Of a stretch of 53,538 nt of DNA, positions 26,226-35,856 are shown one piece after another (within the stretch, counting starts at the first letter, position 1; each line of letters begins with the position of its first letter). Both the position numbers and the translations under genes were made by a program. The DNA comes from Myxococcales bacterium (GTDB lineage Bacteria; Myxococcota_A; Polyangia; Polyangiales; Polyangiaceae), in NCBI GenBank assembly GCA_025351875.1, contig JANXVA010000049.1, positions 1 through 53,538 on the forward strand, given 5' to 3'. The notes under the pieces were generated by a model. That model did no database searches and was not told the origin of the DNA. It saw only the letters and a list, made by a program, of their open reading frames with translations.

Positions 26226-26360
26226 GAGTGGGGTCTCGTGTCGCGTCGCATGTGCAGATTCGACCGTAGCGCTGCGCACAGCGTCACGCGAGGCGGGCGA
26301 GGCCGCATTTCCGCACACGCCGAGGTCGGTTTTCGAAGCAGACAACGATAGGCTGATGAG

Positions 26361-26609
26361 GTGCTCCGGAATGTCGTTGCCTACGGCGTGGTCTCGCTCG
26401 GCGCGCTGGCGCTCGGGCGCGATCCCGGCTGCAGCGGCTCCGACTCTCCGTCGAGCGGCGTGAACGCGCCGTGCACGCGCACGAAGGACTGCAACGGCGG
26501 CCTCGTCTGCATGGAAGGGGTCTGCACCGAACCCGACTCGGGCGCGCCTGCCGCCGACTCCGGCGCTGGAATTGCTCCCGCTGTGGATGCCGCGGATGAC
26601 GGCGGCTGA
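26361..26609 (+). CDS. Small Cys-rich exported-type protein overlapping the kinase gene
   Basis: An 82-residue product from GTG 26361. It has a short hydrophobic N terminus (VVAYGVVSLGALAL) and a module CTRTKDCNGGLVCMEGVC, the short Cys-rich repeat of many myxobacterial surface proteins, then an acidic Asp/Ala tail. Its stop (26607-26609) overlaps the start of the following Ser/Thr kinase gene, so the two may be coupled. The signal peptide is weak and no lipobox is seen. Confidence 0.5.
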   Translation: MLRNVVAYGVVSLGALALGRDPGCSGSDSPSSGVNAPCTRTKDCNGGLVCMEGVCTEPDSGAPAADSGAGIAPAVDAADDGG

Positions 26610-28197
26610 CACCGTCAAGGATCTCCATGTCGAGGTGAAGCGGTGCCCCGAGTGCGGCACCGGCTTCGGGACGGAAGCCGCGTTCTGTCCGTTCGACGGC
26701 CTGGCGCTGAAGGCGAGCACCTGGGATCCGACCCGCGATCCGCTCACGGGCACGGTCATCGAGCAGCGCTACGAGGTGATCGCGCCGATCGGCGAGGGCG
26801 GCATGGGCACCGTCTACCGGGTCCGCCACGTCACGCTCGATCGCATGTTCGCGATGAAGGTGTTGCGCCGCGATCTGGCTGCAGATCGAGGGCTCGCGGC
26901 GCGGTTCCTCCAGGAGGCACGTGCGACGGCCGCCATCCGCCACCCCGCGGTCGTCGCGATCAGCGATTTTGGCTCGCTCGCGGACGGCGCTCCTTACTTC
27001 GTAATGGATCTCCTCGTCGGCGAGACGCTCGCGACACGCATGCGGGCGCGCGGTCTGCTCTCGCCGCGAGAGGCCTCGGGCATCGCGCGAAAGCTCGCGG
27101 ACGCTCTCTCGGCGGCGCACGCGGCAAACGTCGTTCATCGCGATCTGAAGCCCGAGAACGTCTTCCTCGTGCGGAGCGCGACGAGCAAGGGCGGCGTCGA
27201 CGAGGACGTCCGCATCGTCGACTTCGGCGCGGCGAAGATCGTCGGCGGCAGCAAGCTCACGCGCCCCGGCGTCGTCTTCGGAACGCCCTATTACATGTCG
27301 CCCGAGCAAGCGGGCGGGCAGCCCGTCGACGCGCGCGCGGACGTCTACTCGCTCGGCGTCCTGCTCTACGAGATGATCACGGGCGCCGTTCCGTTCGAAG
27401 CCGACACGTACATGGGCGTCCTCACGAAGCACCTCTTCGCGGCGCCGCCGAAGCCGAGCGAACGGGCGCCTTCGGGCGTGCAGCTTGGCGACCTCGAGGC
27501 GGTCGTGATGCGCGCGCTCGAGAAGGAACCGTCCGAGCGCTACCAGTCGATGACGGAGCTCGCCGCCGCCATCGAGCGTGCGCTGGAGGCCAAGCCTGAC
27601 GAGCAGGCACCGAGGGCGGAGGCGAAGCCGAACCGCACCCTCGCGCTCCCCTCGCTGAGCACCGCGGACAAGATCGAGCGCTCGGTCACGCGTCAGCTCG
27701 TCGAGGAGCACCAGCGGAGCCGGCGGGTGCGGATCGTCGCCGGGGTCTTCGCGGTGGTCACGGTGGTCGTCGGCGGGATCGGGCTCCTCGTCCTCGAGGG
27801 CGCGCTCGCGGGGCCGAAGAAGACGGAGCTCGCGTCGTCTTCGGCATCTCCTACGGCTTCGGTCGCCGCGTCTGCCGCTGCGTCGACCACCGAGCCCTCG
27901 GCCTCGGTCGCCACGTCGACTTCGTCCGATCCTTTGCCATCTTCGCCGTCCGGAGCCGTCGCGGCTTCCGTTCCGGCGGCGATCTCGGCGCCGCCCGTGA
28001 CGGCCGCGGCTCCCGCCACGACCGCGCGGCCGGTCGCGGGCCAGGCGTTGGGCGTCGCGCCTGCGCGGCCGAAGCCTCCCTTGCCCGAGCCGCCTCGCAC
28101 GACCGCCCGACCGCCGGGCCAGGTCGACCCCTTCACCAGCAAGCCGCCCGTGCCTCCGGCGACGGCCTCGGACCCGCTCGACCCGTGGCGCCGCTGA
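26596..28197 (+). CDS. Membrane Ser/Thr protein kinase with N-terminal zinc ribbon
   Basis: A 533-residue protein from ATG 26596 (ATG 26587 is also in frame). A zinc ribbon opens it (CPECGTGFGTEAAFCPFDG). The kinase domain at about 45-320 has all catalytic motifs: IGEGGMGTVYR, Lys in AMKVL, HRDLKPENV, DFGAAK and GTPYYMSPEQAG. One membrane helix (RIVAGVFAVVTVVVGGIGLL) follows at about residue 380. The outer tail is rich in Ala, Ser, Thr and Pro with no recognisable sensor. This is the Pkn architecture common in myxobacteria. The membrane-tethered response regulator follows 81 bp downstream and is a natural candidate partner. Confidence 0.93.
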   Translation: MTAADTVKDLHVEVKRCPECGTGFGTEAAFCPFDGLALKASTWDPTRDPLTGTVIEQRYEVIAPIGEGGMGTVYRVRHVTLDRMFAMKVLRRDLAADRGLAARFLQEARATAAIRHPAVVAISDFGSLADGAPYFVMDLLVGETLATRMRARGLLSPREASGIARKLADALSAAHAANVVHRDLKPENVFLVRSATSKGGVDEDVRIVDFGAAKIVGGSKLTRPGVVFGTPYYMSPEQAGGQPVDARADVYSLGVLLYEMITGAVPFEADTYMGVLTKHLFAAPPKPSERAPSGVQLGDLEAVVMRALEKEPSERYQSMTELAAAIERALEAKPDEQAPRAEAKPNRTLALPSLSTADKIERSVTRQLVEEHQRSRRVRIVAGVFAVVTVVVGGIGLLVLEGALAGPKKTELASSSASPTASVAASAAASTTEPSASVATSTSSDPLPSSPSGAVAASVPAAISAPPVTAAAPATTARPVAGQALGVAPARPKPPLPEPPRTTARPPGQVDPFTSKPPVPPATASDPLDPWRR

Positions 28198-28278
28198 GGC
28201 GTTCCGCGCCTTTTGTGTAATGATGTCGCGGAAACGTTGACCTATCGGGTCGCGGGGCGGATCCTTTCCGAGAGTTTC

Positions 28279-30747
28279 GTGGCGAAGAAGAAGGTCCTCC
28301 TGGTCGATGCCGACCCGCGCAGCGTGCGGGTCCTCGAGGTCAGCCTACGAAAGGCTGGTTACAACGTCGCGTGCGCGACCGACGGCGCCGCCGCGCTGGA
28401 GATGATCGAGCACCAGGCGCCGGACCTCGTCATCGCCGATACGAAGCTCCCCAAGATGGACGGCTACGCGTTCGTGCGTCGCCTCCGCGAGCGCAGCGAG
28501 TGGGCGTCGATCCCGGTGGTCTTCCTCGCGTCGCAGCGCTCCGTGGAGGACAAGATCCGTGGCCTCGAGCTCGGCGTGGAGGACTACCTCACGAAACCGA
28601 TCTTCGTTCGAGAGCTGCTCGCGCGCGTCAACGTCGTGCTGGCGCGCCGCGCGCAGGAGAGCCTCTCGGACAGCCGCGTGTCTTCGACCCCGACGACGCG
28701 CTTCGCCGGCTCGATCCAGGACATGACGGTCGTCGACCTCCTGCAGACCTTCGAGATCTCGAAGAAGAGCGGGACCATCACGTTCAAGAACGGCACAAGG
28801 CTCGGGCATGTCTGGTTCGAGCGCGGTCGCGCGGTCGACGCCGAGGTCGGCGCGCTCCGCGGCGAAGAGGCCGTCTACCGGATGCTCGTCTGGAACGAGG
28901 CCGATTTCGAGGTCAACTTCGGGCCCATCACGCGCGAGGAGGTCGTCGAACAGCCGACCTCGGTCCTGGTCATGGAGGGCATGCGCCGCGCGGACGAGTG
29001 GGGCCGGCTGGTCGAGCAGCTCCCGCCGCTCGACCAGATGTTCGAGGTCGATCACGAGAGGCTCGTCGATCGCCTGAGCGAGATCCCGGACGAGCTGAAC
29101 GGCATCCTTCGGCTGCTCGACGGCAAGCGCACGTTCATGGACGTCGTGGACGAGTCGCCGTTCGAGGATCTCTCGACGCTGACGACACTCTCGAAGCTCT
29201 ACTTCGAGGGGCTGCTCGTCCCGGTGGTGGTCGAGAGCGTCGCTGCTCCTCCTGCCGCGGAGGCCGTTCGCATCAGCGTGAAGCCGGAGACAGCTGCGCC
29301 CGCGAGCGTCGCACCGCCGACGGTCGTGCAGGCGATGTTGCATCCCGGTGTCTTCGTCGATCCGACGGCGACGCCTCCGCCGGCGATCGAGCCGACGCCG
29401 ATGACGGCGGATCCTCCGCGTGCTCGGGCGAGCACGTCCACGCGGCCGCTTCCGGCGCCGCCCGGCGCGGGGTCGAGGGTGTCGACGCCGCCTCCGCCGC
29501 GCCCCACGCCGACCGCGGGTCGTGCGAAGACCAAGTCGTACACGCCGGCGTATTCGGTCGTGCCCGACACCGAACAGGTACCGCCGCCTCCGGCGGGGGC
29601 GGAGCCCGCCTACGACGGCACCAGGACGATGCCGATGGCCGCAGTGGTCGTAGATTCCGCCGATCTCACGCCGCTGGTCGACGAAGCGGATGTCGAATAC
29701 GTGTCCGCGTCCATCGTGCCGGTCGCGCCCGTGCGGGAGTCGGACCCGAACGTCGTGGCGGCCGCCGCAGACGCGCACGTCGACGCGGAGGCGCCTCCGC
29801 CTCTGCCCTCCGCGCGCAGCATGAACGAGCTCGTCTTCGCGAAGTCGAGTCCGGAGATCGAGTGGACGGCGCGGCCGGGGAGCAGTCGGCCGCCAGCTGC
29901 CGTGGCGCGGGTGTCGTCGCGACCGCCTCCGGTCGACGCCGCGGACGAGGACGCCGACGAGCAGGAGCGCGCGCACGGCGCCGGGCACTTCGTGACCGGG
30001 CCCCAGTGGCTGGAGGACGCCGCCGAGGACGAACGGCCGGCGCCGACGCGCGTAAGCGGCAAGGTCATCGCGTTCACGATGGTCGCCGTCACGCTGGCCT
30101 TCGCGGCGCTCGCGCTCTACGCGAGGAACTCTTACCGCGGGGATCACGACAACCAGACCGGCCTCGGTCTGCCGCTGCGCCACGGCGGCGCGACCACCAC
30201 GGCTGCCACCTCGACGGGCGCAACGCCGACGGCCGATACGGTGACGACGCCAACCGCGGTCCCCGTCGTGAGCGCGACGGCTGCTCCGAGCGCAACGCTG
30301 GCCCCGAGCGCGACGGTGGCGGTGGTGCCGGCTGTCACGCCTGCGCCGCCGGTCACGAATCCCGGCGCCGCCAACGGAAATCCGGTCGCCACGGGGGCGA
30401 GGCCCGTGGTCGTGAACCCCATCGCGACGGTCGAGCCGGTGCAACCCGTGCACACCGAGGCGCCGTCGTCGTCGGCCGCGGCGGCCGCCGATACATTCAC
30501 TGCGGAGGCGCAGAAGGCGCTCGAGAAGGAGGGGCAGGGAGGCTCCGCCGGACGCGCCGCCGATCTCGCGCAGCGCGCGACGAAGCGAGACCCGACGAAC
30601 GCCGAAGCGTGGCTCACGCTCGGCGCCGCCTACTCCAGCCTCGGTAGCAAGAACCTGGCGCAGCAGGCGTTCCGCTCGTGCGCGAGGCAAGCGGTCGGAC
30701 CGCGCGTCGCCGAATGCCGCGCCCTCGCTGGCCTCCCGCCCGAGTGA
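28279..30747 (+). CDS. Membrane-tethered response regulator with PATAN/DUF4388 and TPR domains
   Basis: An 822-residue protein; I chose GTG 28279 because the receiver domain begins at once ([15 protein letters not shown]). The receiver (about 1-125) has acidic Asp10 and Asp12, phospho-acceptor Asp54 in [13 protein letters not shown], and Lys in YLTKP. A PATAN/DUF4388 domain covers about 140-250 ([40 protein letters not shown]). A 330-residue Pro/Ala-rich linker leads to a single membrane helix ([20 protein letters not shown]). Outside lies an Ala/Thr-rich spacer and a C-terminal TPR-like unit ([19 protein letters not shown]). DUF4388 proteins act in motility and polysaccharide signalling in myxobacteria (family knowledge). 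Confidence 0.85.
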   Translation: MAKKKVLLVDADPRSVRVLEVSLRKAGYNVACATDGAAALEMIEHQAPDLVIADTKLPKMDGYAFVRRLRERSEWASIPVVFLASQRSVEDKIRGLELGVEDYLTKPIFVRELLARVNVVLARRAQESLSDSRVSSTPTTRFAGSIQDMTVVDLLQTFEISKKSGTITFKNGTRLGHVWFERGRAVDAEVGALRGEEAVYRMLVWNEADFEVNFGPITREEVVEQPTSVLVMEGMRRADEWGRLVEQLPPLDQMFEVDHERLVDRLSEIPDELNGILRLLDGKRTFMDVVDESPFEDLSTLTTLSKLYFEGLLVPVVVESVAAPPAAEAVRISVKPETAAPASVAPPTVVQAMLHPGVFVDPTATPPPAIEPTPMTADPPRARASTSTRPLPAPPGAGSRVSTPPPPRPTPTAGRAKTKSYTPAYSVVPDTEQVPPPPAGAEPAYDGTRTMPMAAVVVDSADLTPLVDEADVEYVSASIVPVAPVRESDPNVVAAAADAHVDAEAPPPLPSARSMNELVFAKSSPEIEWTARPGSSRPPAAVARVSSRPPPVDAADEDADEQERAHGAGHFVTGPQWLEDAAEDERPAPTRVSGKVIAFTMVAVTLAFAALALYARNSYRGDHDNQTGLGLPLRHGGATTTAATSTGATPTADTVTTPTAVPVVSATAAPSATLAPSATVAVVPAVTPAPPVTNPGAANGNPVATGARPVVVNPIATVEPVQPVHTEAPSSSAAAAADTFTAEAQKALEKEGQGGSAGRAADLAQRATKRDPTNAEAWLTLGAAYSSLGSKNLAQQAFRSCARQAVGPRVAECRALAGLPPE

Positions 30748-30751
30748 TGAT

Positions 30752-31762
30752 CTACTGCTCCGCGCGTACGCGCGGGTCGAGCGCTGCGTAGACGAAGTCG
30801 ACCGCGATCGTGGAGAGCACGACGGCCACCGCCGTGACCAGCACGCAGCCCATGATGACGGGGCCGTCGCGATCGAGCATCGCCGTCACGCTGAGCGAGC
30901 CGATCCCGGGCCAGCGGAAGATCGACTCCGTCACGATCGCGCCACCGATGAGCGTGCCGACGTCGATGCCGAGGATCGTCACGATCGGCATCAGGGCGTT
31001 CCGGAGCGCATGACGAACGACCACCGCGCGCCGCGACAGGCCCTTCGCGCGAGCCGTGCGAATGTAGTCCTGACCGAGCTGTCCGATCATCTCGTCGCGG
31101 ACCATCCGCGTGTAGTACGCGGCGCCGAACACGCCGAGCGTGAGCGCCGGAAGGATGACGCTCGCGACGTGTCCCATGAACGTGTCGCCCCAGCCGTCGA
31201 GCGGCAGTAGCCGCAGCCGGTACGCGAAGAACCACTGGAAAAATAGGCCGATGATGAAGGTCGGGGCGCTGATCCCGAGCAGGCTGACGCCGACGGCGAG
31301 GTGATCGATCGCCGTCTTCTTCCGCGAGGCGGCGAGCACACCCGCGCTCACGCCGAGCAGCACCTGGACGAACGCGGCGGCAAGCGCGAGGACGAGCGTG
31401 CGCGGCATCCGCTCCGCGAGGATGGTGACGACGGGCCGACGCTGCTGCGCGCTCTTGCCGAGATCGAGATGGAGTCGACCGACCAGCGGTGCGCATGTCG
31501 CATGCGCCTTGTCACCCTGCGGGGCCCCGGCCGGCGCGACGTGCACCAGGCGACTCATGAAGCGTGCATACTGCACCCATAGCGATTGATCGAGGCCGAG
31601 CTCGCTCCGGATGCGCGCGATGTCCTGCGGCCTCGCCTGCGGCCCCGCCACCATGCGCACCGCGTCGGAGGGCAAGGCGTGGCTCACGACGAACGCGAGC
31701 GTCACCGTCGCCCACACGACGAAGACCGCCCACACGAGCCGGCGACCGAGGCGCGCGATCAT
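30752..31762 (-). CDS. ABC transporter permease, peptide/nickel type (DppB/OppB-like)
   Basis: A 336-residue permease with six hydrophobic helices. The N terminus ALPSDAVRMVAGPQARPQDI and helix set match the DppB/OppB family. The EAA-loop region IRTARAKGLSRRAVVVRHAL contacts the ATPase. The ATG overlaps the stop of the substrate-binding protein gene as ATGA (31759-31762). It carries an insertion with two Cys-adjacent segments between helix 1 and the body (HATCAPLVGRL). It is the last gene of the operon; its stop lies 4 bp from the convergent regulator gene. Confidence 0.92.
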   Translation of the reverse strand: MIARLGRRLVWAVFVVWATVTLAFVVSHALPSDAVRMVAGPQARPQDIARIRSELGLDQSLWVQYARFMSRLVHVAPAGAPQGDKAHATCAPLVGRLHLDLGKSAQQRRPVVTILAERMPRTLVLALAAAFVQVLLGVSAGVLAASRKKTAIDHLAVGVSLLGISAPTFIIGLFFQWFFAYRLRLLPLDGWGDTFMGHVASVILPALTLGVFGAAYYTRMVRDEMIGQLGQDYIRTARAKGLSRRAVVVRHALRNALMPIVTILGIDVGTLIGGAIVTESIFRWPGIGSLSVTAMLDRDGPVIMGCVLVTAVAVVLSTIAVDFVYAALDPRVRAEQ

Positions 31763-33531
31763 CGCGGACCAGCGCTCCGTGACAGAGGCGCGCCGCGCGG
31801 GCTGCCGTCACCGAACAGCTTCGCGTAGACGTCGCCGGAGAACACCGCGCGCGCCGCGGTGCGTCCGGCGACCCGATCGATCCACACGCGCGTGGGGTCG
31901 GTCGTGGCCATCGGATGAGGCTTGTAGTCACGCACGTAGGGATGCCACTGCGCGTAGAAGCGGTAGTAGTGCGTGAACGCCCACGGGGCCTCGTCGCAGA
32001 TGATCTCCTGCGCCTCGCCGTAGATCTTCTTGCGGCGCGCGGCGTCGAGCTCGTGGCGCGCGCGGTCGACGAGCTCGTCGACGCGCGGGTTCGCGTAGAA
32101 CGCGGAGTTGTTCGACTCCTCGTCGTTGATCGACCGCGAGTGGAAGAGCGGCTCGAGGAAGCTGCCCGCCTCCGGGTAGTCCTGCGTCCAGAACGCGGGG
32201 CCGAACGCGACCTGCTTGCGCCGCCCGCGCAGCGCGAGGAACGCGGCGTAGTCGACGACGCGCACGTCGAGCCGGATCCCGATGCGCGCGAGCTGCTGCA
32301 TCGTGACCTGGACCATGTACTCGTCGATGCCCTGCGAATACGTCGTGTAAGGGATTGGCGTCGGGTAGCCGCCGGTGCGCGCGACCGGGTCGTACGCGTA
32401 GCCGGCGCGCTTCATGTGCTCGAGCGCGGCCGTGAGATCGAAGGTCTGGCCCTTGAGCGTGGCGTCATACCCCTCGACGGCGGGCGGCACCGGGAGGTTC
32501 GCGGGCCGCATGTTCGCGGCGCGGATGAGGACGAGGTGCTCGCGGTCGAGCGCGGAGGCGATCGCGCGCCGGAGCTCGATGTTGTCGAACGGAGCCATCT
32601 CCGTGTTCATCGCGAGGCCTGCCACCTGCTTGTCGAGCTCGTACTCCCCGTAGGGCTTCCAGCGAGGATCAGCCTGGAATTTCAGGAGATCGGGAGAGAG
32701 AAAGTCACGGAGGATGTCCTGATCGCCGGTCGTGAACTTGAAGCGCTGGCTCGTGAGGTTGACGTGGAACAGCGTCCTCACGGCATCGAGGTAGGGGAGG
32801 CCGGGCCGGAAGTACCCGTCGTGGCGGACGACGGTGATCTGGCGACCGTGATCCCAGCCGCCGGGCAAGAGCTTGAAGGGGCCCGCGCCACACGGGTGCC
32901 ACGTCTCGACGTAGCGCGTGCCGCCACTCCGGCACACCGGGCGAAGCGGCGGCATCGCGAGCAGCGGAAGGAAGGCGGCGTCGGGCGCGTCGAGCCTGAA
33001 GGTCACGACGTACCGACCGTCGACGGTGACACCGTCGAGGTGCTCGGCCTTGCCGCCGACGAACCGCGCAAAGCCACTTATCGAAGCGAGGTAGCTCGCA
33101 TACGGGTTGGGCGACGTCGGATGGAGCGCACGCTCGACCGACCGCTTCACGTCGTCGGCGGTGAGCTCCTCGCCGTCGTGGAAGCGGACACCCTCGCGGA
33201 GGACGAAGCGGAACTGCGTCCCGTCCTCCGAGACCGTCCAGCGCTCGGCGAGGTCGGGTACGATCTTTCCCTCCACGTCGTAGTCGATGAGCCCCGCGAA
33301 CATCGACTCGAGGATCTGCGGGACCAGGCCGTCGGCGACGTTCGCGGGATCGAGCGTCCGGATGTCGCCGAAGCTCGCGGTCGTGAGCATCCCGCCGCGG
33401 CGAGGCTGACTCGCGTCCGTCGCGGCGCTCGGGAGCGGGGCAGGGAGCTCGTTCGAGCAGCCGACGCCCGCGAGCGCGAGCGCTGCGAGGGCCGAACGCA
33501 CGAGCTCACTGCTTCTGCGGATCGAGCGCAT
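31759..33531 (-). CDS. Family-5 extracellular solute-binding protein (peptide/oligosaccharide type)
   Basis: A 590-residue exported protein from ATG 33531, which overlaps the permease stop by 26 bp. The signal peptide ends LAGVGCSNEL, a lipobox-like sequence. SBP_bac_5 motifs include GGMLTTASFGDIRTLDP, LAERWTVSEDGTQFRFVL, LREGVRFHDGEELTADD and LRRAIASALDREHLVLIRA. It captures peptides or similar ligands and delivers them to the two permeases encoded in the same operon. The ligand cannot be predicted. Confidence 0.92.
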   Translation of the reverse strand: MRSIRRSSELVRSALAALALAGVGCSNELPAPLPSAATDASQPRRGGMLTTASFGDIRTLDPANVADGLVPQILESMFAGLIDYDVEGKIVPDLAERWTVSEDGTQFRFVLREGVRFHDGEELTADDVKRSVERALHPTSPNPYASYLASISGFARFVGGKAEHLDGVTVDGRYVVTFRLDAPDAAFLPLLAMPPLRPVCRSGGTRYVETWHPCGAGPFKLLPGGWDHGRQITVVRHDGYFRPGLPYLDAVRTLFHVNLTSQRFKFTTGDQDILRDFLSPDLLKFQADPRWKPYGEYELDKQVAGLAMNTEMAPFDNIELRRAIASALDREHLVLIRAANMRPANLPVPPAVEGYDATLKGQTFDLTAALEHMKRAGYAYDPVARTGGYPTPIPYTTYSQGIDEYMVQVTMQQLARIGIRLDVRVVDYAAFLALRGRRKQVAFGPAFWTQDYPEAGSFLEPLFHSRSINDEESNNSAFYANPRVDELVDRARHELDAARRKKIYGEAQEIICDEAPWAFTHYYRFYAQWHPYVRDYKPHPMATTDPTRVWIDRVAGRTAARAVFSGDVYAKLFGDGSPRGAPLSRSAGPR

Positions 33532-34351
33532 CGCGCAGGCCCTCCCCGAGCATGTTGAAGCCGAGGACGCTCGCCATGATCGCGAGACCGGGCGCGAGCG
33601 AGATCCACGGCGAGGTCGTGAAGTAGTCCTGCCCTTCGAAGAGCATGTGGCCCCAGGTCGGGGTCGGCGGGGCGATTCCTCCACCGAGGAACGAAAGAAC
33701 ACTCTCCGCGAGGATCATCTGCGCGACGGAGACCGTCGCGACGACGACGAGCGGTCCGGCAACGTTCGGCAGGACGTGGCGGAGCATGATCATCGGCGTG
33801 CTCTGACCGAGGGCACGCGACGCCGTGACGAAGTCGAGGTTGCGGAGCTGCATCGTCTTCGCCCTGACGATCCGCGCGGTTCCGAGCCAACCGGTGAGGC
33901 CGAGGGTGAGCAGGATCGTCGTCGGCGTCGTGTGGTCGAGGGCCGCGGCGAGCGCCATCACGAGCAGCAGGAAGGGGAAGGCGAGGCCGATGTCGACGAT
34001 GCGCATCAGCGCGGCGTCGAGCATCCGCCCCTCGAACCACCCGGCGATGATCCCGACGACGCCGCCGGTCGCCGTGGCGATCAGCGTCGCGGCGATCCCG
34101 ATGAACAGCGAGAGGCGCGCGCCCACCGCGAGCCGGACGAGCTCGTCGCGGAAGAGCCGGTCCGTCCCGAGCCAGAACGTGGCGTTCGGGCCGACGGGGA
34201 GCTTGTCGGCCGAGATCCCGCGCACGAAGTCGCTCTCGTAAGGGTCATGGCTCGAGAGGAGCGGCCCGAGGAGCGCGAAGAGCACGAGCGCGCCGACGAT
34301 CGCGACGCCCATCGAAGCCGAACGGTTCTTCCGAAAAGCTCGGGCGATCAC
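33506..34351 (-). CDS. ABC transporter permease, peptide type (DppC/OppC-like)
   Basis: A 281-residue permease. The GTG at 34351 overlaps the hydrolase stop as GTGA (34348-34351), making it the best start; longer readings run into antisense arginine-rich sequence. Motifs: PVGPNATFWLGTDRLFRDEL near the N terminus, then the EAA loop FVTASRALGQSTPMIMLRHV and the C-terminal PGLAIMASVLGFNMLGEGLR. It pairs with the DppB-like permease two genes downstream. The order is permease, binding protein, permease, and no nucleotide-binding subunits occur. Confidence 0.92.
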   Translation of the reverse strand: MIARAFRKNRSASMGVAIVGALVLFALLGPLLSSHDPYESDFVRGISADKLPVGPNATFWLGTDRLFRDELVRLAVGARLSLFIGIAATLIATATGGVVGIIAGWFEGRMLDAALMRIVDIGLAFPFLLLVMALAAALDHTTPTTILLTLGLTGWLGTARIVRAKTMQLRNLDFVTASRALGQSTPMIMLRHVLPNVAGPLVVVATVSVAQMILAESVLSFLGGGIAPPTPTWGHMLFEGQDYFTTSPWISLAPGLAIMASVLGFNMLGEGLRDALDPQKQ

Positions 34352-35211
34352 GGGACGTGCGGAAGGGATCGGGACGACGGCGCGCGGCACGACGGTCCGC
34401 CGGACTGCAGGAAGGAGGCCACGATCGACGCGAAGGCTTCGGGCTGCTCGTCGGGCGGGCAGCGCCCGCACTCGAGGACCTCGAAGCGACCCTTCAGGGC
34501 CCGCGCGAGGCGGCGCCCGTGCTCGACGGGGGCCATGCGGTCGTCGCGGCCCCACACGACGAGTGACTCGGCCGTCACGCGCGGGAGGCGCGCCACGAGC
34601 GGTCGGGTGTCAGCCTTGGCGACGATGGTGGCGTGCGCGGCCTGACGGGCCGCCGGCGCGTTGAACGACGCAAAGAAGGCGTCGACACGGCCCTCCGGCA
34701 CCTCCGTGCAGCCCGAATAGACGGATCCTTCGACGTAGGTCCGAAAGAGCGTGTGACCCATGAGCTGGCGCCAGAGCAGGCCTCCGACGACCGGAACGCG
34801 ACCCGCGCGGTCGAGGACGTGCTCGTCCGTCGGATAGACGAGCGCGTCGACGAGGACGAGCTTGTGCACCAGAGCCGGGTGCCGCGCCGCGAGCGCGAGC
34901 GCGACGCCGCCGCCCATGGCGTGGCCGCCGACGTGCACCCGTCCGAGCCCGAGGCCCGCGACGAGATCGGCGACGCTGTCCGCGAAGGCGTCCCAGCCGT
35001 ACGCGAAGCGCTGGGGGTCGGGCTTCTCGCTCGCACCGAACCCCGGGAGGTCGGGCGCGATGACCCGAAAGTTCGAGGAGAGGTGAGCGAGCGTCGCGAG
35101 GAACGTCTCGTGGCTGGCGAGCCCGTCGTGGAGGAGGACGAGCGGCGGCCCCGATCCCGCTTCGACGAAGCGGATGCGCGCGGCGCGTGCGGAGACGTCC
35201 CTGGCCAACAT
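34348..35211 (-). CDS. Alpha/beta-hydrolase-fold protein lacking catalytic Ser and His
   Basis: A 287-residue protein from ATG 35211; a GTG at 35283 is also in frame but less likely. The fold is clear: oxyanion segment VLLHDGLASHETF, FRVIAPDLPGFGASEKPD, nucleophile elbow VGGHAMGGGVALAL, and VVWGRDDRMAPVEHG. The elbow Ser is Ala98 (codon GCC) and the expected C-terminal His is Arg250 (LECGRCPPDEQPEAF, codon CGC). It is therefore either a non-enzymatic binding protein or a decayed enzyme. The frame is intact and it is first in the peptide ABC operon, coupled to the permease by a 4-bp overlap. Confidence 0.8.
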   Translation of the reverse strand: MLARDVSARAARIRFVEAGSGPPLVLLHDGLASHETFLATLAHLSSNFRVIAPDLPGFGASEKPDPQRFAYGWDAFADSVADLVAGLGLGRVHVGGHAMGGGVALALAARHPALVHKLVLVDALVYPTDEHVLDRAGRVPVVGGLLWRQLMGHTLFRTYVEGSVYSGCTEVPEGRVDAFFASFNAPAARQAAHATIVAKADTRPLVARLPRVTAESLVVWGRDDRMAPVEHGRRLARALKGRFEVLECGRCPPDEQPEAFASIVASFLQSGGPSCRAPSSRSLPHVP

Positions 35212-35856
35212 TTCGCGGGCGAATGTACCACGGAGCAGAATTTGGACGCCGAGCCTCTGCCCGGGCGAAGATCGCACCATCACTCACACGAGAGCGTCGC
35301 GACCCCCGGGCAGCGTGACCTCGTGAGCCTTTCCATCGCGAATCACACCCGTGTGATCTGCACGTGTTCGCCGACGCTCGCGCTATGACATTGTTTGTCA
35401 TGGCATTGATCTAAGGGTGCGAACACAGTTCCATTATGGAAAGGCGCAATTATTTTGCGATCACTGCGTTGACCCGAATCTTTTGTTCGGAATACAGTCG
35501 CTCGCGTCGGACCTACGCCGGCGATCTCCATCAGTCTTCTGATGTGGATCGCCAGGCCGTCTCGCCGGTTCGTGTCCTCGGGCACGGGTCAGAGCGAGGC
35601 ATCTTCCGAAAATATTCGGAGTGAAAATGCACCCTCTCTCGCAAGGCGCGCCGCCTTCGCGGGTGGGTCGCATTTGCGGGAGTCGTTCGGTTTCGTGCCG
35701 AGCCGCGTCGTGAGGCGCGCTTAGCGAAGTCGAGCCGGGGGGAAAGGTAGCTGGCTGTAGGACGTAGGTCCCAACCGCCAGCCGCCACGACGGACGTGTG
35801 TGCTCGACACGCGTCGTCACGGTCGAAGTTGCCGCTCGCAGCGCCTGGGAGAAAAC
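35212..35856. promoter_or_regulatory. Long intergenic regulatory region between the ABC operon and the sigma-region-4 gene
   Basis: No convincing gene is seen in these 645 bp, and the stretch 35380-35640 is distinctly AT-richer than its surroundings. It holds several palindromes: ATCACACCCGTGTGAT (35342-35357), ATGACA-ttgtt-TGTCAT (35385-35401) and CCGAA-aata-TTCGG (35606-35619). Near the downstream gene, nested pairs CTGGC/GCCAG and GGAC/GTCC (about 35750-35785) could form an RNA stem. Divergent promoters for both operons must lie here. Confidence 0.5.
35469..35498 (+). promoter_or_regulatory. Candidate sigma-70 promoter for the sigma-region-4 gene
   Basis: TTGACC (35469-35474) and TACAGT (35493-35498) are 18 bp apart. 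A start here would give a leader of about 350 nt before ATG 35857. The -10 match is weak, so this is tentative. Confidence 0.35.

Noticed and set aside
35343..35585. A possible 80-residue minus-strand gene in the long intergenic region
   Set aside because: No ribosome-binding site, no recognisable motif, and the stretch is full of palindromes and promoter-like sequence.
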